Part shown: positions 1 through 7,970 of the stretch, piece after piece
How the letters are laid out: each line of letters opens with the position of its first letter
Numbering within the stretch: the first letter of the stretch is position 1
NCBI GenBank assembly: GCA_016741915.1
Contig: JACVCS010000003.1
Location: 1-64,000, forward strand
Direction: 5' to 3'
DNA length: 64,000 nucleotides
From: Phycisphaerales bacterium
GTDB lineage: Bacteria > Planctomycetota > Phycisphaerae > Phycisphaerales > UBA1924
Notes under the pieces: model-generated
Told to the model about the DNA's origin: nothing
What the model saw: the letters and a program-made list of their open reading frames with translations, nothing else
Databases searched by the model: none
Position numbers and translations under genes: made by a program

Positions 1-134
1 GTGGGGGGGAAGGGGGGCTACGGACTTTCGTTGGGGGGTGCAGGACGGTATGATCGTCCCCTTCCGGGCGGGCGACGGTCGTGGCCGTGGCTGACGGTCC
101 CGGGGTCGGGGGGTGAATCCGTGAGGCGAGTCCC
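1..134 (+). promoter_or_regulatory. upstream region of accB, possible promoter
   Basis: No gene is recognised in this stretch. A TATGAT hexamer at 49-54 resembles a -10 element and would give a leader of about 70 nt before accB. No convincing -35 is visible. G-rich runs occupy the first 40 bases. The assignment is tentative because the window begins here. Confidence 0.25.
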
Positions 135-635
135 ATGATTGATATTCGGAAGCTGAAGGAACTGGTCCGTCTGATGGTTGAGAACGACCTGACGGAGTTG
201 AACCTGCAGGATCAGGCGGAGACGGTGACGGTGAAGCGGGGGATGGGGATGGTGGTTGGCGGGGCGGCGGTGATGGGTCCGCCGGTGGTGCACACGGCAC
301 CGACGGTTTCGGCGGCGGCACCGGCTGCGGCTGCTGCTCCGGCGGCGGCGGGTGGCGGCGGTGCGGCGGCGGCGGCGGCGGCGAGTGATGCGGGGCTGGT
401 GGCGATCACGAGCCCGATGGTGGGGACGTTCTATGCCGCGGCGAACCCGGAGGCGCCGGCGTTTGTGACGGCGGGGAAGGCGGTCACGCCCGACACGACG
501 GTGTGCCTGGTGGAGGCGATGAAGGTCTTCAACGAGATCAAGGCGGAGACGACGGGGGTGATCGAGCGGGTGCTGGTGCAGAGCGGCCAGAGCGTGGAGT
601 ATGGGCAGAAGCTGTTTTTGGTGAGGCCGGCGTGA
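135..635 (+). CDS. accB: acetyl-CoA carboxylase biotin carboxyl carrier protein (AccB)
   Basis: AccB carries the biotin that shuttles carboxyl groups in acetyl-CoA carboxylase, the first step of fatty acid synthesis in the cytoplasm. The 166-residue length is normal. Residues 1-40 form the conserved N-terminal segment ([11 protein letters not shown], then NLQD). Residues 55-85 are an Ala/Gly/Pro linker, unusually Ala-rich here. The biotinyl domain follows from about 88, with the attachment motif EAMKV at 128-132, so K130 should be biotinylated. The ATG is preceded by a weak GAGG. The partner subunit gene accC lies about 500 bp downstream instead of adjacent, separated by a four-helix-bundle gene. 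Confidence 0.97.
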   Translation: MIDIRKLKELVRLMVENDLTELNLQDQAETVTVKRGMGMVVGGAAVMGPPVVHTAPTVSAAAPAAAAAPAAAGGGGAAAAAAASDAGLVAITSPMVGTFYAAANPEAPAFVTAGKAVTPDTTVCLVEAMKVFNEIKAETTGVIERVLVQSGQSVEYGQKLFLVRPA

Positions 636-636
636 C

Positions 637-658
637 GCTCTGCCCGGACGGGCAGAGC
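637..658. terminator. hairpin just after accB
   Basis: A perfect 10-bp stem (GCTCTGCCCG / CGGGCAGAGC) with a 2-nt loop begins one base after the accB stop codon. No T-tract follows, so it may be a transcript-stabilising or attenuating hairpin and not an intrinsic terminator. A hairpin of similar design lies at 15374-15395. Confidence 0.5.
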
Positions 659-659
659 G

Positions 660-697
660 GAGAGATCGAGGGATCATGGGACCAAGGGACCGAGTGG
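660..697 (+). repeat. octanucleotide (RAGGGAYC) array A
   Basis: About four to five degenerate units of the 8-bp pattern RAGGGAYC (variants GAGGGATC, AAGGGACC). The array overlaps the 5' end of the four-helix-bundle reading frame. It is inverted relative to array B at 1092-1130, and other copies lie at 2494-2552 and 45857-45977. Confidence 0.75.
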
Positions 698-1095
698 AAG
701 GCGGGGACACTGATCGGGTCGTGCGAACGTATCGCGATCTGGTTGCGTGGCAGAAGGCGTATGAACTCGGTTTGGAGGTCAGCAGGTCGGCCCGGTCCTT
801 GCCGGCGGAAGAACGTTTCGGTCTCGGTTCGCAGCTTCGGCGTGGTGCGGTATCGGTTGCGAGCAACATCGCCGAGGGGTATGGAAGGGGCGGGCGAGCG
901 GACTATGTGCGATTTCTGAAAGTCGCGCGGGGCAGTCTGTATGAGTTGGAGACACAGCTGAGTTTTTGTTTCGATCTTGGATATCACGATGCCGCGGTGC
1001 ACGAGCATCTGCGCGTCAAGTTGCAGGAATGTGAGCGTGTGCTCGCGGGGTTGATCCGGTCGTTGGAACGATTGAACGGCGGTTCAAACCCCTGA
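676..1095 (+). CDS. four-helix-bundle protein (bS23/IVP family)
   Basis: This 139-residue protein matches the four-helix-bundle family first known from 23S rRNA intervening sequences and related to the Avd accessory protein of diversity-generating retroelements. Visible hallmarks are YRDLVAWQKAYEL near the start, then LRRGAVSVASNIAEGYGR and a late helix starting with YELETQL. No rRNA or reverse transcriptase is nearby, and the molecular role of stand-alone members is not settled. The first codons lie inside an octamer array, so the true start may be GTG at 721, which would give VRTYRDLVAW. The gene splits accB from accC and is bracketed by inverted octamer arrays, which suggests insertion as a unit. 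Confidence 0.85.
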   Translation: MGPRDRVEGGDTDRVVRTYRDLVAWQKAYELGLEVSRSARSLPAEERFGLGSQLRRGAVSVASNIAEGYGRGGRADYVRFLKVARGSLYELETQLSFCFDLGYHDAAVHEHLRVKLQECERVLAGLIRSLERLNGGSNP

Positions 1096-1130
1096 TCCCT
1101 TGGTCCCTTGGTCCCTCGATCCCCGGGTTC
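1092..1130 (-). repeat. octanucleotide array B, inverted
   Basis: Read on the minus strand this is the same RAGGGAYC pattern as array A, with about four units. Together A and B form an imperfect inverted repeat around the four-helix-bundle gene. The array ends a few bases before the accC start codon. Confidence 0.75.
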
Positions 1131-1136
1131 TTCTTC

Positions 1137-2477
1137 ATGTTCAGCCGCATCCTTATTGCCAACCGTGGTGAAATCGCCCTTCGTGTTATCCGCGCCTGCC
1201 GGGAGTTGGGGGTGGAGTCGGTGTGCGTGTATTCGGAGGCGGACAAGGATGCGCCGTATCTGAAGCTTGCGGACCGGGCGATTTGCATCGGGCCGGCGCC
1301 GGCGAAGGAGAGCTATCTCAACATCGCGCGGATCATCGCGGCGGCGGAGATTGCCGACGTGGACGCGATCCACCCCGGGTATGGGTTCCTTTCCGAGCGG
1401 GCGGAGTTTGCGCAGGCGTGTTTGGACTGCAAGATCGAGTTCATCGGGCCCACGCCGAGCGCGATGGCTCGGCTGGGTGACAAGGTGGCGTGCAAGAACG
1501 CGGCGAAGGAGGCGGGGGTGCCGATTTTTCCGGGCTCGCCCGGGGCGGTTGAGGATCCGGAAGAGGCGGTGAAGATCGCGGAGAAGATCGGGTACCCGGT
1601 GATCATCAAGGCGAGCGCCGGCGGCGGCGGGCGCGGCATGCGCGTGTGCCACAACGAGATGAGCCTGCGGAGCAACCTGCAGGCGGCGAGCACGGAGGCG
1701 CAGGCGGCCTTCGGCAACGGTGCGGTGTTCATCGAGAAGTTCCTGGAGCACGCGCAGCACGTTGAGATCCAGGTCATCGGGGATAAGTTCGGGAATGCCG
1801 TGCACCTGTGGGAGCGGAACTGCTCTGTCCAGCGGCGGCATCAGAAGCTGATCGAGGAAGCGCCGAGCCCGGGGCTCTCACGCGAGAAGATTGCGCCGGT
1901 ATGCGAGTCGGCGGTTCGGCTCATCCAGCAGGCGAAGTATCACGGGGCGGCGACGGTTGAGTTTTTGATGGACCACAAGCAGAACTTCTACATGCTTGAG
2001 GTGAACACGCGGGTGCAGGTTGAGCACCCGGTGACGGAGCAGATCACGGGGATCGATATTGTGAAGACGATGATCCGCGTGGCGGCGGGTGAGAAGCTTG
2101 GGCTGAAGCAGAGCGATATCAAGGTGCACGGGCACGCGATCGAGTGCCGAATTAACGCGGAGGATCCGGCGCGGAACTTCATGCCGCAGCCGGGGCCTGT
2201 GACGACGTGGGAGATGCCGGGCGGGCCTGGGGTGCGGATGGACACGCACGTGGTGCCCGGGTATGTGATCCCGAAGTTTTACGACAGCATGGTGGCGAAG
2301 CTGATCGTGCACGCGGACGACCGGACGCAGTGCATCGATCGGACTGCCCGGGCGCTGCGGGAGTACAACGTGCAGCCGATCAAAACGACGATCCCGCTGC
2401 ATTTGCGGTTGATGGAGAACACGGACTTCCGCAAGGGCGGGGTGGATATTCACTTCTTGGAGCGGTTGTTGAAGTGA
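1137..2477 (+). CDS. accC: acetyl-CoA carboxylase, biotin carboxylase subunit (AccC)
   Basis: AccC carboxylates the biotin on AccB using ATP and bicarbonate. At 446 residues it is full length. The N-terminal biotin-carboxylase domain opens with ILIANRGEIALRVIRA. The ATP-grasp glycine-rich loop KASAGGGGRGMR lies at about 158-168, and the catalytic NTRVQVEHPVTE segment near 290-301. The C-terminal biotin-carboxylase domain completes the protein. The ATG at 1137 gives the canonical MFSRILIANRGE start. It follows accB in the same direction, and the carboxyltransferase genes accA/accD are not in the window. Confidence 0.98.
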   Translation: MFSRILIANRGEIALRVIRACRELGVESVCVYSEADKDAPYLKLADRAICIGPAPAKESYLNIARIIAAAEIADVDAIHPGYGFLSERAEFAQACLDCKIEFIGPTPSAMARLGDKVACKNAAKEAGVPIFPGSPGAVEDPEEAVKIAEKIGYPVIIKASAGGGGRGMRVCHNEMSLRSNLQAASTEAQAAFGNGAVFIEKFLEHAQHVEIQVIGDKFGNAVHLWERNCSVQRRHQKLIEEAPSPGLSREKIAPVCESAVRLIQQAKYHGAATVEFLMDHKQNFYMLEVNTRVQVEHPVTEQITGIDIVKTMIRVAAGEKLGLKQSDIKVHGHAIECRINAEDPARNFMPQPGPVTTWEMPGGPGVRMDTHVVPGYVIPKFYDSMVAKLIVHADDRTQCIDRTARALREYNVQPIKTTIPLHLRLMENTDFRKGGVDIHFLERLLK

Positions 2478-2493
2478 TGGGGGGGAGGGGGAA

Positions 2494-2552
2494 GCAGAAG
2501 GGATCGAGGGATCAAGAGATCAGGGGATCGAGGGTTCAAGGCACCAAGTGGC
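2494..2552 (+). repeat. octanucleotide array C
   Basis: Roughly six to seven degenerate RAGGGAYC units start about 20 bp after the accC stop, in the same orientation as array A. The 3' units decay in sequence. No gene overlaps it. Confidence 0.7.
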
Positions 2553-2596
2553 CGCGGGTTTTGCGGCGTTGGTGTTGTTGATGCGTGGGGGTTGTC

Positions 2597-3112
2597 TCAG
2601 GCGTGCTTCGCCGTCAGGTATTGCCAAATCCAGAAGGCGGTGATGAGGGCGTAGGTGATGGCGTTGGCTGCCCAGACGGTCCGGCCGCCGCGGGCGGTGG
2701 CGTGTTCGCGGAAGGTGTGTCTGAGCAGGAGCGACTCAACGGCGGCGGAGACTGCGAAGAAGACGGGGCAGAGCGCGAGGGCGGCGAGGGGGATTTTCCA
2801 GTGGATGTTGGCTTCGTCGGGGATGAGCCAGGGAGATTGGAGGGTGACTTGTGAGATTGGGTTGTGAAGGACGCCGCCGCCGCCGTAGCTTATCTGGAGA
2901 ATGACGAGGATGAACCAGGTGATGGGGACGCCGAGGAGTGTGGAAATGAGGTTGGCGAAGAAGACGGGGAAGCCGAGCTTCTTGAAGGGGATGCGTGTGG
3001 CGCGTCCGATCCACCAAGCTTCAATGAACACGACGGGCACGAGCGAAACGACGAGCACGGGCAGGTGCACGGCGAGCATCGGGATGCCCATGTTGGCGAG
3101 GGTGAGCGGCAT
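2597..3112 (-). CDS. hypothetical multi-pass membrane protein
   Basis: The product has 171 residues and about four hydrophobic segments (near residues 12-32, 47-73, 108-126 and 148-165), so it is probably an inner-membrane protein. A soluble loop of roughly 35 residues lies between the second and third segments. No family was recognised and no catalytic motif is evident. No Shine-Dalgarno sequence precedes the ATG, and internal ATG codons near the N-terminus could also serve. It converges with accC. Confidence 0.6.
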   Translation of the reverse strand: MPLTLANMGIPMLAVHLPVLVVSLVPVVFIEAWWIGRATRIPFKKLGFPVFFANLISTLLGVPITWFILVILQISYGGGGVLHNPISQVTLQSPWLIPDEANIHWKIPLAALALCPVFFAVSAAVESLLLRHTFREHATARGGRTVWAANAITYALITAFWIWQYLTAKHA

Positions 3113-3169
3113 GGGAAAGACTCTTGCGTATGTTGTAATTGAGTTCCAGCGACTACCCGTGGAGCATGG

Positions 3170-3712
3170 TCATTTCGATTCGAATCTTTGTCCGGGAATG
3201 AGCATGTACGAAGGCATGTGAAGCATGTCTGCATCGGCGTCGAGGGTTGTTGGCAACTGGCGGTACTTGTGCATCCAGAGGGGGAGCGATTCGTTGAGAA
3301 GGGGCATGAGTTGTGCGAGAACGGGTTCGAGGCAATCGGGGCCGTGTCCGGGGCCCCAGCGGCCGCCGTCGATATCCCACCAGATATCTCGATGTTCGGA
3401 GTCGAGACGGCCGATTCGGGATTGCAGCTGGCATGACTGAACTGAGGGACCGCTTTTGCCGAGGGGTGGTAGGTGGGTTGAAGGGGCGTCGATCCAGTGG
3501 ATGCCGAGCTCGAAGGTGAACGATATCTCTTCGCGATTGGAGAACCGACTCTTCTGAAGACTAACGACCTGCCAGCGCGCGGGCGTGTCTGGTCGGAATA
3601 GACGCCAGTTCAGGCCTTGCTTTTTGTAGCCCTGGGCTTTCAATGCCGGCGCGACGTGGTCCTGAATAAGTCTATCGAAGGCGAGATGAGTCCACGTTTG
3701 ATCTTCGGACAT
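3170..3712 (-). CDS. DUF4304 domain-containing protein
   Basis: The 180-residue protein begins with a helix (FDRLIQDHVAPALKAQGYKKQGLNW) and continues with a beta-rich stretch containing QVVSLQKSRFSNREEISFTFELGI. This arrangement is typical of DUF4304 proteins, whose function is unknown. A later DIWWDI segment also fits. A GAGG lies just before the ATG. It stands among other small accessory genes and shows no operon partner. Confidence 0.7.
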   Translation of the reverse strand: MSEDQTWTHLAFDRLIQDHVAPALKAQGYKKQGLNWRLFRPDTPARWQVVSLQKSRFSNREEISFTFELGIHWIDAPSTHLPPLGKSGPSVQSCQLQSRIGRLDSEHRDIWWDIDGGRWGPGHGPDCLEPVLAQLMPLLNESLPLWMHKYRQLPTTLDADADMLHMPSYMLIPGQRFESK

Positions 3713-3882
3713 GACGGCCTCGGCTGGAGAGGTTGCAGGGGCGGTGTTGAACTCGTCCTTTGATCAAGTCCAGATTGAGTGGTGGGTTTTGAGTTTACGC
3801 ACGGTGGCGCCCGTGGCGTGCAACTACGCAGGCAGCGCGGGCGTATCGGCCTCATGGGAGGCGGCTGGGCATTGGAGCGTGG

Positions 3883-4674
3883 ATGACGCGGTACTTCGCG
3901 AGATCGTTCAAGCGGATTGCGCTTTGCCAACCGGCTTGGGCGTGGGCGGTGATGTTCGTGATCGCATTCATTGTGGATTCGGGTTTCGTTGCGACACTGC
4001 ACGTGTATTCAAAGTCGAGGAAGTACTACTTGTGGGGTGTATTCTTCCCGCACAGTGGGTATCGCACCAGCGGTCCGCGCGCGGAGTTTGCGTATATCGG
4101 TGGTGAATGGCATAAGGTCGAAATCTACGGCAATCGGAGTTCTACGAACGTGGCGGTGGACGGAACGCGGGTGCCGGATGGCGTGCCGAGTGCGATTTTG
4201 ATCTACCGTCATCCGGAGATTCATTATGGGTTACTGATGCCGTGTGTCACGGCGACGCGAAAGGTTCCGTGGGTGCATGTCTACAGCGACATCGAGCTGC
4301 GATTCCGCGAAGAGGAGGTCGCTGGGATTGAGCGCGCGTTGCTTCAACGGTTTGCTATTGATGTGCTGAACGACGGATCGAAAGCTGCCTACTTGCGTGG
4401 CGGCGATCCGGGTTCTACGTATAGATTCGATCCTTTCTGGATCGCGCATGATCTGGCCTTCATCGGTCTTGGAGCAATCGTGGTGCGGAGTTTCACGCTT
4501 CGATCTACTCGATCGAGATTGCGGCGTCAGCTCGATTGGTGTCATCGACGGCGGTACTGCCCGAGGTGTCGATATGACCGAGTGGGCTTCGAGAACAGCC
4601 TTTGCAGCGAGTGTGGATGGCCGCGGTCGTTTGGGCAAGGTCGGGGTGATGTGAACCCGATGACCACGAAATGA
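3883..4674 (+). CDS. membrane protein with C-terminal zinc ribbon
   Basis: The 263-residue protein has an N-terminal membrane helix (about residues 17-36) and a central extracytoplasmic-looking domain. A second hydrophobic segment (about 188-203) leads to a C-terminal zinc ribbon, CPRC-X13-CSEC, near residues 223-243. The ribbon would sit on the cytoplasmic side if both helices cross. A GGAG precedes the ATG by about five bases. No function is known. A protein of related design is encoded at 9170-9769. Confidence 0.65.
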   Translation: MTRYFARSFKRIALCQPAWAWAVMFVIAFIVDSGFVATLHVYSKSRKYYLWGVFFPHSGYRTSGPRAEFAYIGGEWHKVEIYGNRSSTNVAVDGTRVPDGVPSAILIYRHPEIHYGLLMPCVTATRKVPWVHVYSDIELRFREEEVAGIERALLQRFAIDVLNDGSKAAYLRGGDPGSTYRFDPFWIAHDLAFIGLGAIVVRSFTLRSTRSRLRRQLDWCHRRRYCPRCRYDRVGFENSLCSECGWPRSFGQGRGDVNPMTTK

Positions 4675-4790
4675 TGCATTGAATCAAGCCGAGCGATCGG
4701 AAACACCGACCTGAAGAGGGCGGGTGAGGAATGGACCATTCGCATGCGAGCGTGTGGGGGCATGTTCGCTTGCGGTTCAGGAGTGATCGG

Positions 4791-5684
4791 ATGTCACAGC
4801 TTGGTGGGCAGAGTGCGGGCGGCGGTGGCGGTGCTGGCGGCGGTGGTGGTGGGATCAGTATTCAGCAGTTTGCGGCGTGGACGCAGCAGTGGATTGCTCG
4901 GCTGAATCAGCAGCAGGTGAAGCTGGCGCAGCGGGTGGCGGGTGTGGAGGTGCGGGCGATGTTGAGTGAGGCGGGGCGGAGGCCGCGGATGCCGATGCGG
5001 TTTACTTCGCAGTATGGGGAGGATTTGTTGTTGTGGGCGTTGTTTGAAGGGCAGTTGGACGGGTTTTACATTGAGGTGGGTGCGTATGACGGGAAGTTTT
5101 TGTCGGTGAGTTATGCGTTTGATGCGATGGGGTGGCGGGGGTTGTTGGTGGAGGCGTTGCCGGAGGTTGCGGCGAGGTGCCGGGCGAATCGCCCGAGTGC
5201 GCGGGTGGAGCAGTGTGCGCTGTCGAAGCCGGGGAGTGCGGGGACGACGACGTTTTATAGTGCGGGGGGGGCGGGGGGCGTGGGCGGGCAGGAGAACGAT
5301 GCGGGCGGGACGGTGTTTTCGTATCACCAGCCCACGGCGGCGCACATGCAGTTGCTTCAGCAGCAGAAGGTCGAGTCGCGGGCGATCACGGTGCCCGTGT
5401 CGACGATGGACGAGCTGCTCAAGGGGCACGAGGGCGGGGTGGACTTTGCGGTGATCGATGTGGAGGGCGGGGAGGCGGACCTGCTGGCGGGGTTTGATGT
5501 GGGGAAGTGGCGGCCACGGGTGATGCTGGTTGAGGACAACACGCGCGGGCAGGATGGGGCGCTGAACGCGTATTTCGCGGGGCGGGAATATGAGTTGATG
5601 GGGTGGGTGGAGGTGAGCCGGGTGTATATCCGGAATGATGAGCGGGAGTTGAAGGAGCGGTACCGGGGGTATGTGGGTGTTTGA
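4791..5684 (+). CDS. FkbM-family methyltransferase
   Basis: This is a SAM-dependent methyltransferase-like protein of 297 residues. The family signature is clear: SQYGEDLLLW, then FYIEVGAYDGKFLS (SAM-binding motif I), GWRGLLVEALPE, and the later FAVIDVEGGEADLL. FkbM proteins methylate hydroxyl groups of sugars or small molecules, but the substrate here cannot be told. The ATG at 4791 is preferred over one at 4731 because AGGAG sits seven bases upstream. The N-terminus is Gly-rich and then probably coiled coil. Runs of up to eight G occur in a Gly-rich loop. Confidence 0.85.
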   Translation: MSQLGGQSAGGGGGAGGGGGGISIQQFAAWTQQWIARLNQQQVKLAQRVAGVEVRAMLSEAGRRPRMPMRFTSQYGEDLLLWALFEGQLDGFYIEVGAYDGKFLSVSYAFDAMGWRGLLVEALPEVAARCRANRPSARVEQCALSKPGSAGTTTFYSAGGAGGVGGQENDAGGTVFSYHQPTAAHMQLLQQQKVESRAITVPVSTMDELLKGHEGGVDFAVIDVEGGEADLLAGFDVGKWRPRVMLVEDNTRGQDGALNAYFAGREYELMGWVEVSRVYIRNDERELKERYRGYVGV

Positions 5685-5701
5685 GGGGTGGGGGTGGGTG
5701 G

Positions 5702-6013
5702 TTAGCTGACGTAGATGCTCCGCGCGTGAACTTCGAGCCCTCTGCAGAGACTGTACTTGTTCCGCTCGTACTCCACGAGTCCTTCGAGCAAGATGTGATC
5801 CATCTCTCGAGTCTTTTCAAGGAAGTCGTTGATTGCGTCTTGGTTGGTGACGCCTGAGAAGTGGATGGTGCCGTCAAATTCGGCGCCGCCGCGATCGAGA
5901 ACACTGATGACCAAAGTGAGTTCGTCGATCGATTTCCAGCGGGCTTCGATGAGTTCGCCGTCGACAAAGTGCTGGCCTGAGGCGTTGCTGATTCTTCGCG
6001 GATACTTGGGCAT
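5702..6013 (-). CDS. hypothetical protein
   Basis: A 103-residue soluble protein of mixed alpha/beta character, with a strand-rich centre (LTLVISVLDRGG, FDGTIHFSGV) and a helical segment (NQDAINDFLEKTREMDHILLEGLVEYE). It was not recognised. It converges on the FkbM gene with about 17 bp between stops. No clear ribosome-binding site is visible. Local G+C looks slightly lower than in the neighbours, which would fit an acquired small gene, but this is only an impression. Confidence 0.5.
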   Translation of the reverse strand: MPKYPRRISNASGQHFVDGELIEARWKSIDELTLVISVLDRGGAEFDGTIHFSGVTNQDAINDFLEKTREMDHILLEGLVEYERNKYSLCRGLEVHARSIYVS

Positions 6014-6282
6014 CAGTTGGACTTGGTGGAAGTGTGTTGCTGGCGGCTTAATGGCCGCAGTATCGGACGAGTCGGGGATGATAAGGGTTGTGCAAGTGGG
6101 GATATGTCCGGATCTTAGCCGTTTTGTCCGGACGCTCTTCGACGGATGAAGAAACGCCGGGGCCCTGGGGATTTCGCTGGCGGTTTTGGGCGGGTCGTGT
6201 ATGGTGGGTGTGTTCGGCGGGTTGGGGTGGTTGTGCGTTGGAGGGAAGCGGTTTGTGTGGGCTGAAACGTGGAGGTTGAGCC

Positions 6283-7950
6283 ATGCGGTGTGTGTGCGCG
6301 ATGGTCAAAGTTCTTTCGGTTGTGGCGAGTGTGCTGGTGGGTGGGTTGGTGGTTGGTGAGCGTGGGGCGCTTGGGCAGGTGGGTTTGGCTTCGCAGTCGC
6401 GGCAGATTGTCGTAGCGCACCCGGACGGGACGCTGGTGCAATCGGCGCCGACGTTCGGCGTGTGGAACCAGTTGGTGATTGTGGGGAATACGGCCGGTGG
6501 TGAGAACTCGGTCGATGCGCAGTCGAACGTGAGCGAGTCGACGATCCGGATGTCGGCGAACGTGACGACGTGGGCGGGGGGAAACGCGACGACGTTCGAT
6601 CCGGTTTCGGTCAACGTTTCGGTCTCGTTCAACATCTTCAGCGAAGCAACGGTGAACATCGCGGCGTCGGACACGATGGGGGTTTTCGCCTCGGCGGGGT
6701 TCTCGTTGACGGGGCCTGGGGTGAATGTCAGTGGGAGGACGGTTTCGCAGACGCGGACGCTCGGGCCCGGGGCGTACACGCTGACGTACACGTTTACGAA
6801 GTTGGGGAGCACGCTGCCCGCTTCGGGGTCGTTCAGCTTTGCGTTGGACTTTGTGTCATTTCAACCGGGGCCGACGGCCGTGACGTATCAGGGGAAGGTC
6901 AAGGACTCGACGGGCGCGCCGGCGAGCGGTGCGTACGACGTGGGGTTCATGGTGTACAGCGATGCGGTGGGTGGAACGCCCCTGCAGTTCGGCATCACGC
7001 GATCGAATGTGCCGGTGGTCGACGGGGTGATCACGACGGAGTTTGATTTCGGATCGACGCCTTGGCAGGCGAGCGCGAACCGCTGGCTTGAGGTGGCGGT
7101 GAAGAAGAGCGGGACGCCCGACCCGTTCACGGTGCTTTCGCCGAGGCAGCGGATCGGGCCGACGCCGCGGGCGATCTATGCGGACTCGGCGGGGCTCACG
7201 TCAACGGCGAACACGGCGTTCGGGTTGGACGCGTTCTCACGGGTGCAGCTCAGGGGTGAGGCGGGTGCGTCGAGCAACAGCCCGGGGCTGATCTTTGCCA
7301 CGCCGGTGAATGCGCCGGTGGCACGGGGGTTTGTGGGGATGGCGGACTCGAACAATCTTGGGTTGTATGGGTACGCGGGTGCGGGGTGGGGGTTGACGAT
7401 GCGGACGGACACCGGGCGGGTGGGCGTGGGGACGCTGAACCCGGGTGCGCAGTTGGAGGTAGCGGGCGCGGTGCGTGCGACGGGGTATCAGTATCCGACG
7501 TCTCAGCTTCGCAGCAAGATGATCGGGTATACGGAGTTTCGGTGTCGGGGTGCGGCGAGCCCGGCGATCAACAACATCAACCTCGGTGTGGCGGGGCCGG
7601 ACGGTTCGAACACGTCGTTGATCGCGACGGTGACGGTGCCGGCGGGTGCGCAGTTGAATGAGTTCACGGTGTATTACCGCGATGCGGACGCGACGGGGAG
7701 CATGTCGTTCGCGTCGTTTATCTACAACATGGATGTGCCGAACTTGTCGGTGCTGACGCAGCCGCTGAATATCAACGCGGCGCAGAGTGCACCGTTGACA
7801 CGGTTGATTTCGATCCCGGGCGGAGCGCCCACGACGAGCGAGACGGTGATTCTATTGGAGGTGACGCCGATCAACGGGCTGTGGAGCTCGTCGAATCTGA
7901 TGACGATCCAGGCGGTGAAGATCAGCTACTTTGTGGGCGGGCCGGATTGA
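6283..7950 (+). CDS. secreted protein with 'TYQG...SPRQRIGPTPRAIYA' domain
   Basis: A 555-residue exported protein. A signal peptide spans about residues 1-32 and may be cut after LGQ. Residues 30-200 are beta-rich. Residues 204-305 carry a module common in secreted bacterial proteins, running from VTYQGKVKDSTGAPASGAYDV to SPRQRIGPTPRAIYADSAG. The following part (VGVGTLNPGAQLEVAGAVRATGY) resembles tail-fibre or surface stalk sequences. No sorting signal is seen at the C-terminus. A strong GGAGG eight bases upstream supports the start. The role is unknown, perhaps surface display. Confidence 0.7.
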   Translation: MRCVCAMVKVLSVVASVLVGGLVVGERGALGQVGLASQSRQIVVAHPDGTLVQSAPTFGVWNQLVIVGNTAGGENSVDAQSNVSESTIRMSANVTTWAGGNATTFDPVSVNVSVSFNIFSEATVNIAASDTMGVFASAGFSLTGPGVNVSGRTVSQTRTLGPGAYTLTYTFTKLGSTLPASGSFSFALDFVSFQPGPTAVTYQGKVKDSTGAPASGAYDVGFMVYSDAVGGTPLQFGITRSNVPVVDGVITTEFDFGSTPWQASANRWLEVAVKKSGTPDPFTVLSPRQRIGPTPRAIYADSAGLTSTANTAFGLDAFSRVQLRGEAGASSNSPGLIFATPVNAPVARGFVGMADSNNLGLYGYAGAGWGLTMRTDTGRVGVGTLNPGAQLEVAGAVRATGYQYPTSQLRSKMIGYTEFRCRGAASPAINNINLGVAGPDGSNTSLIATVTVPAGAQLNEFTVYYRDADATGSMSFASFIYNMDVPNLSVLTQPLNINAAQSAPLTRLISIPGGAPTTSETVILLEVTPINGLWSSSNLMTIQAVKISYFVGGPD

Positions 7951-7970
7951 TGGTTGTGTGAGGGGTGATG

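Noticed and set aside
660-1130. Insertion sequence or retroelement around the four-helix-bundle gene
   Set aside because: No transposase, reverse transcriptase or target duplication is visible; only inverted octamer arrays.
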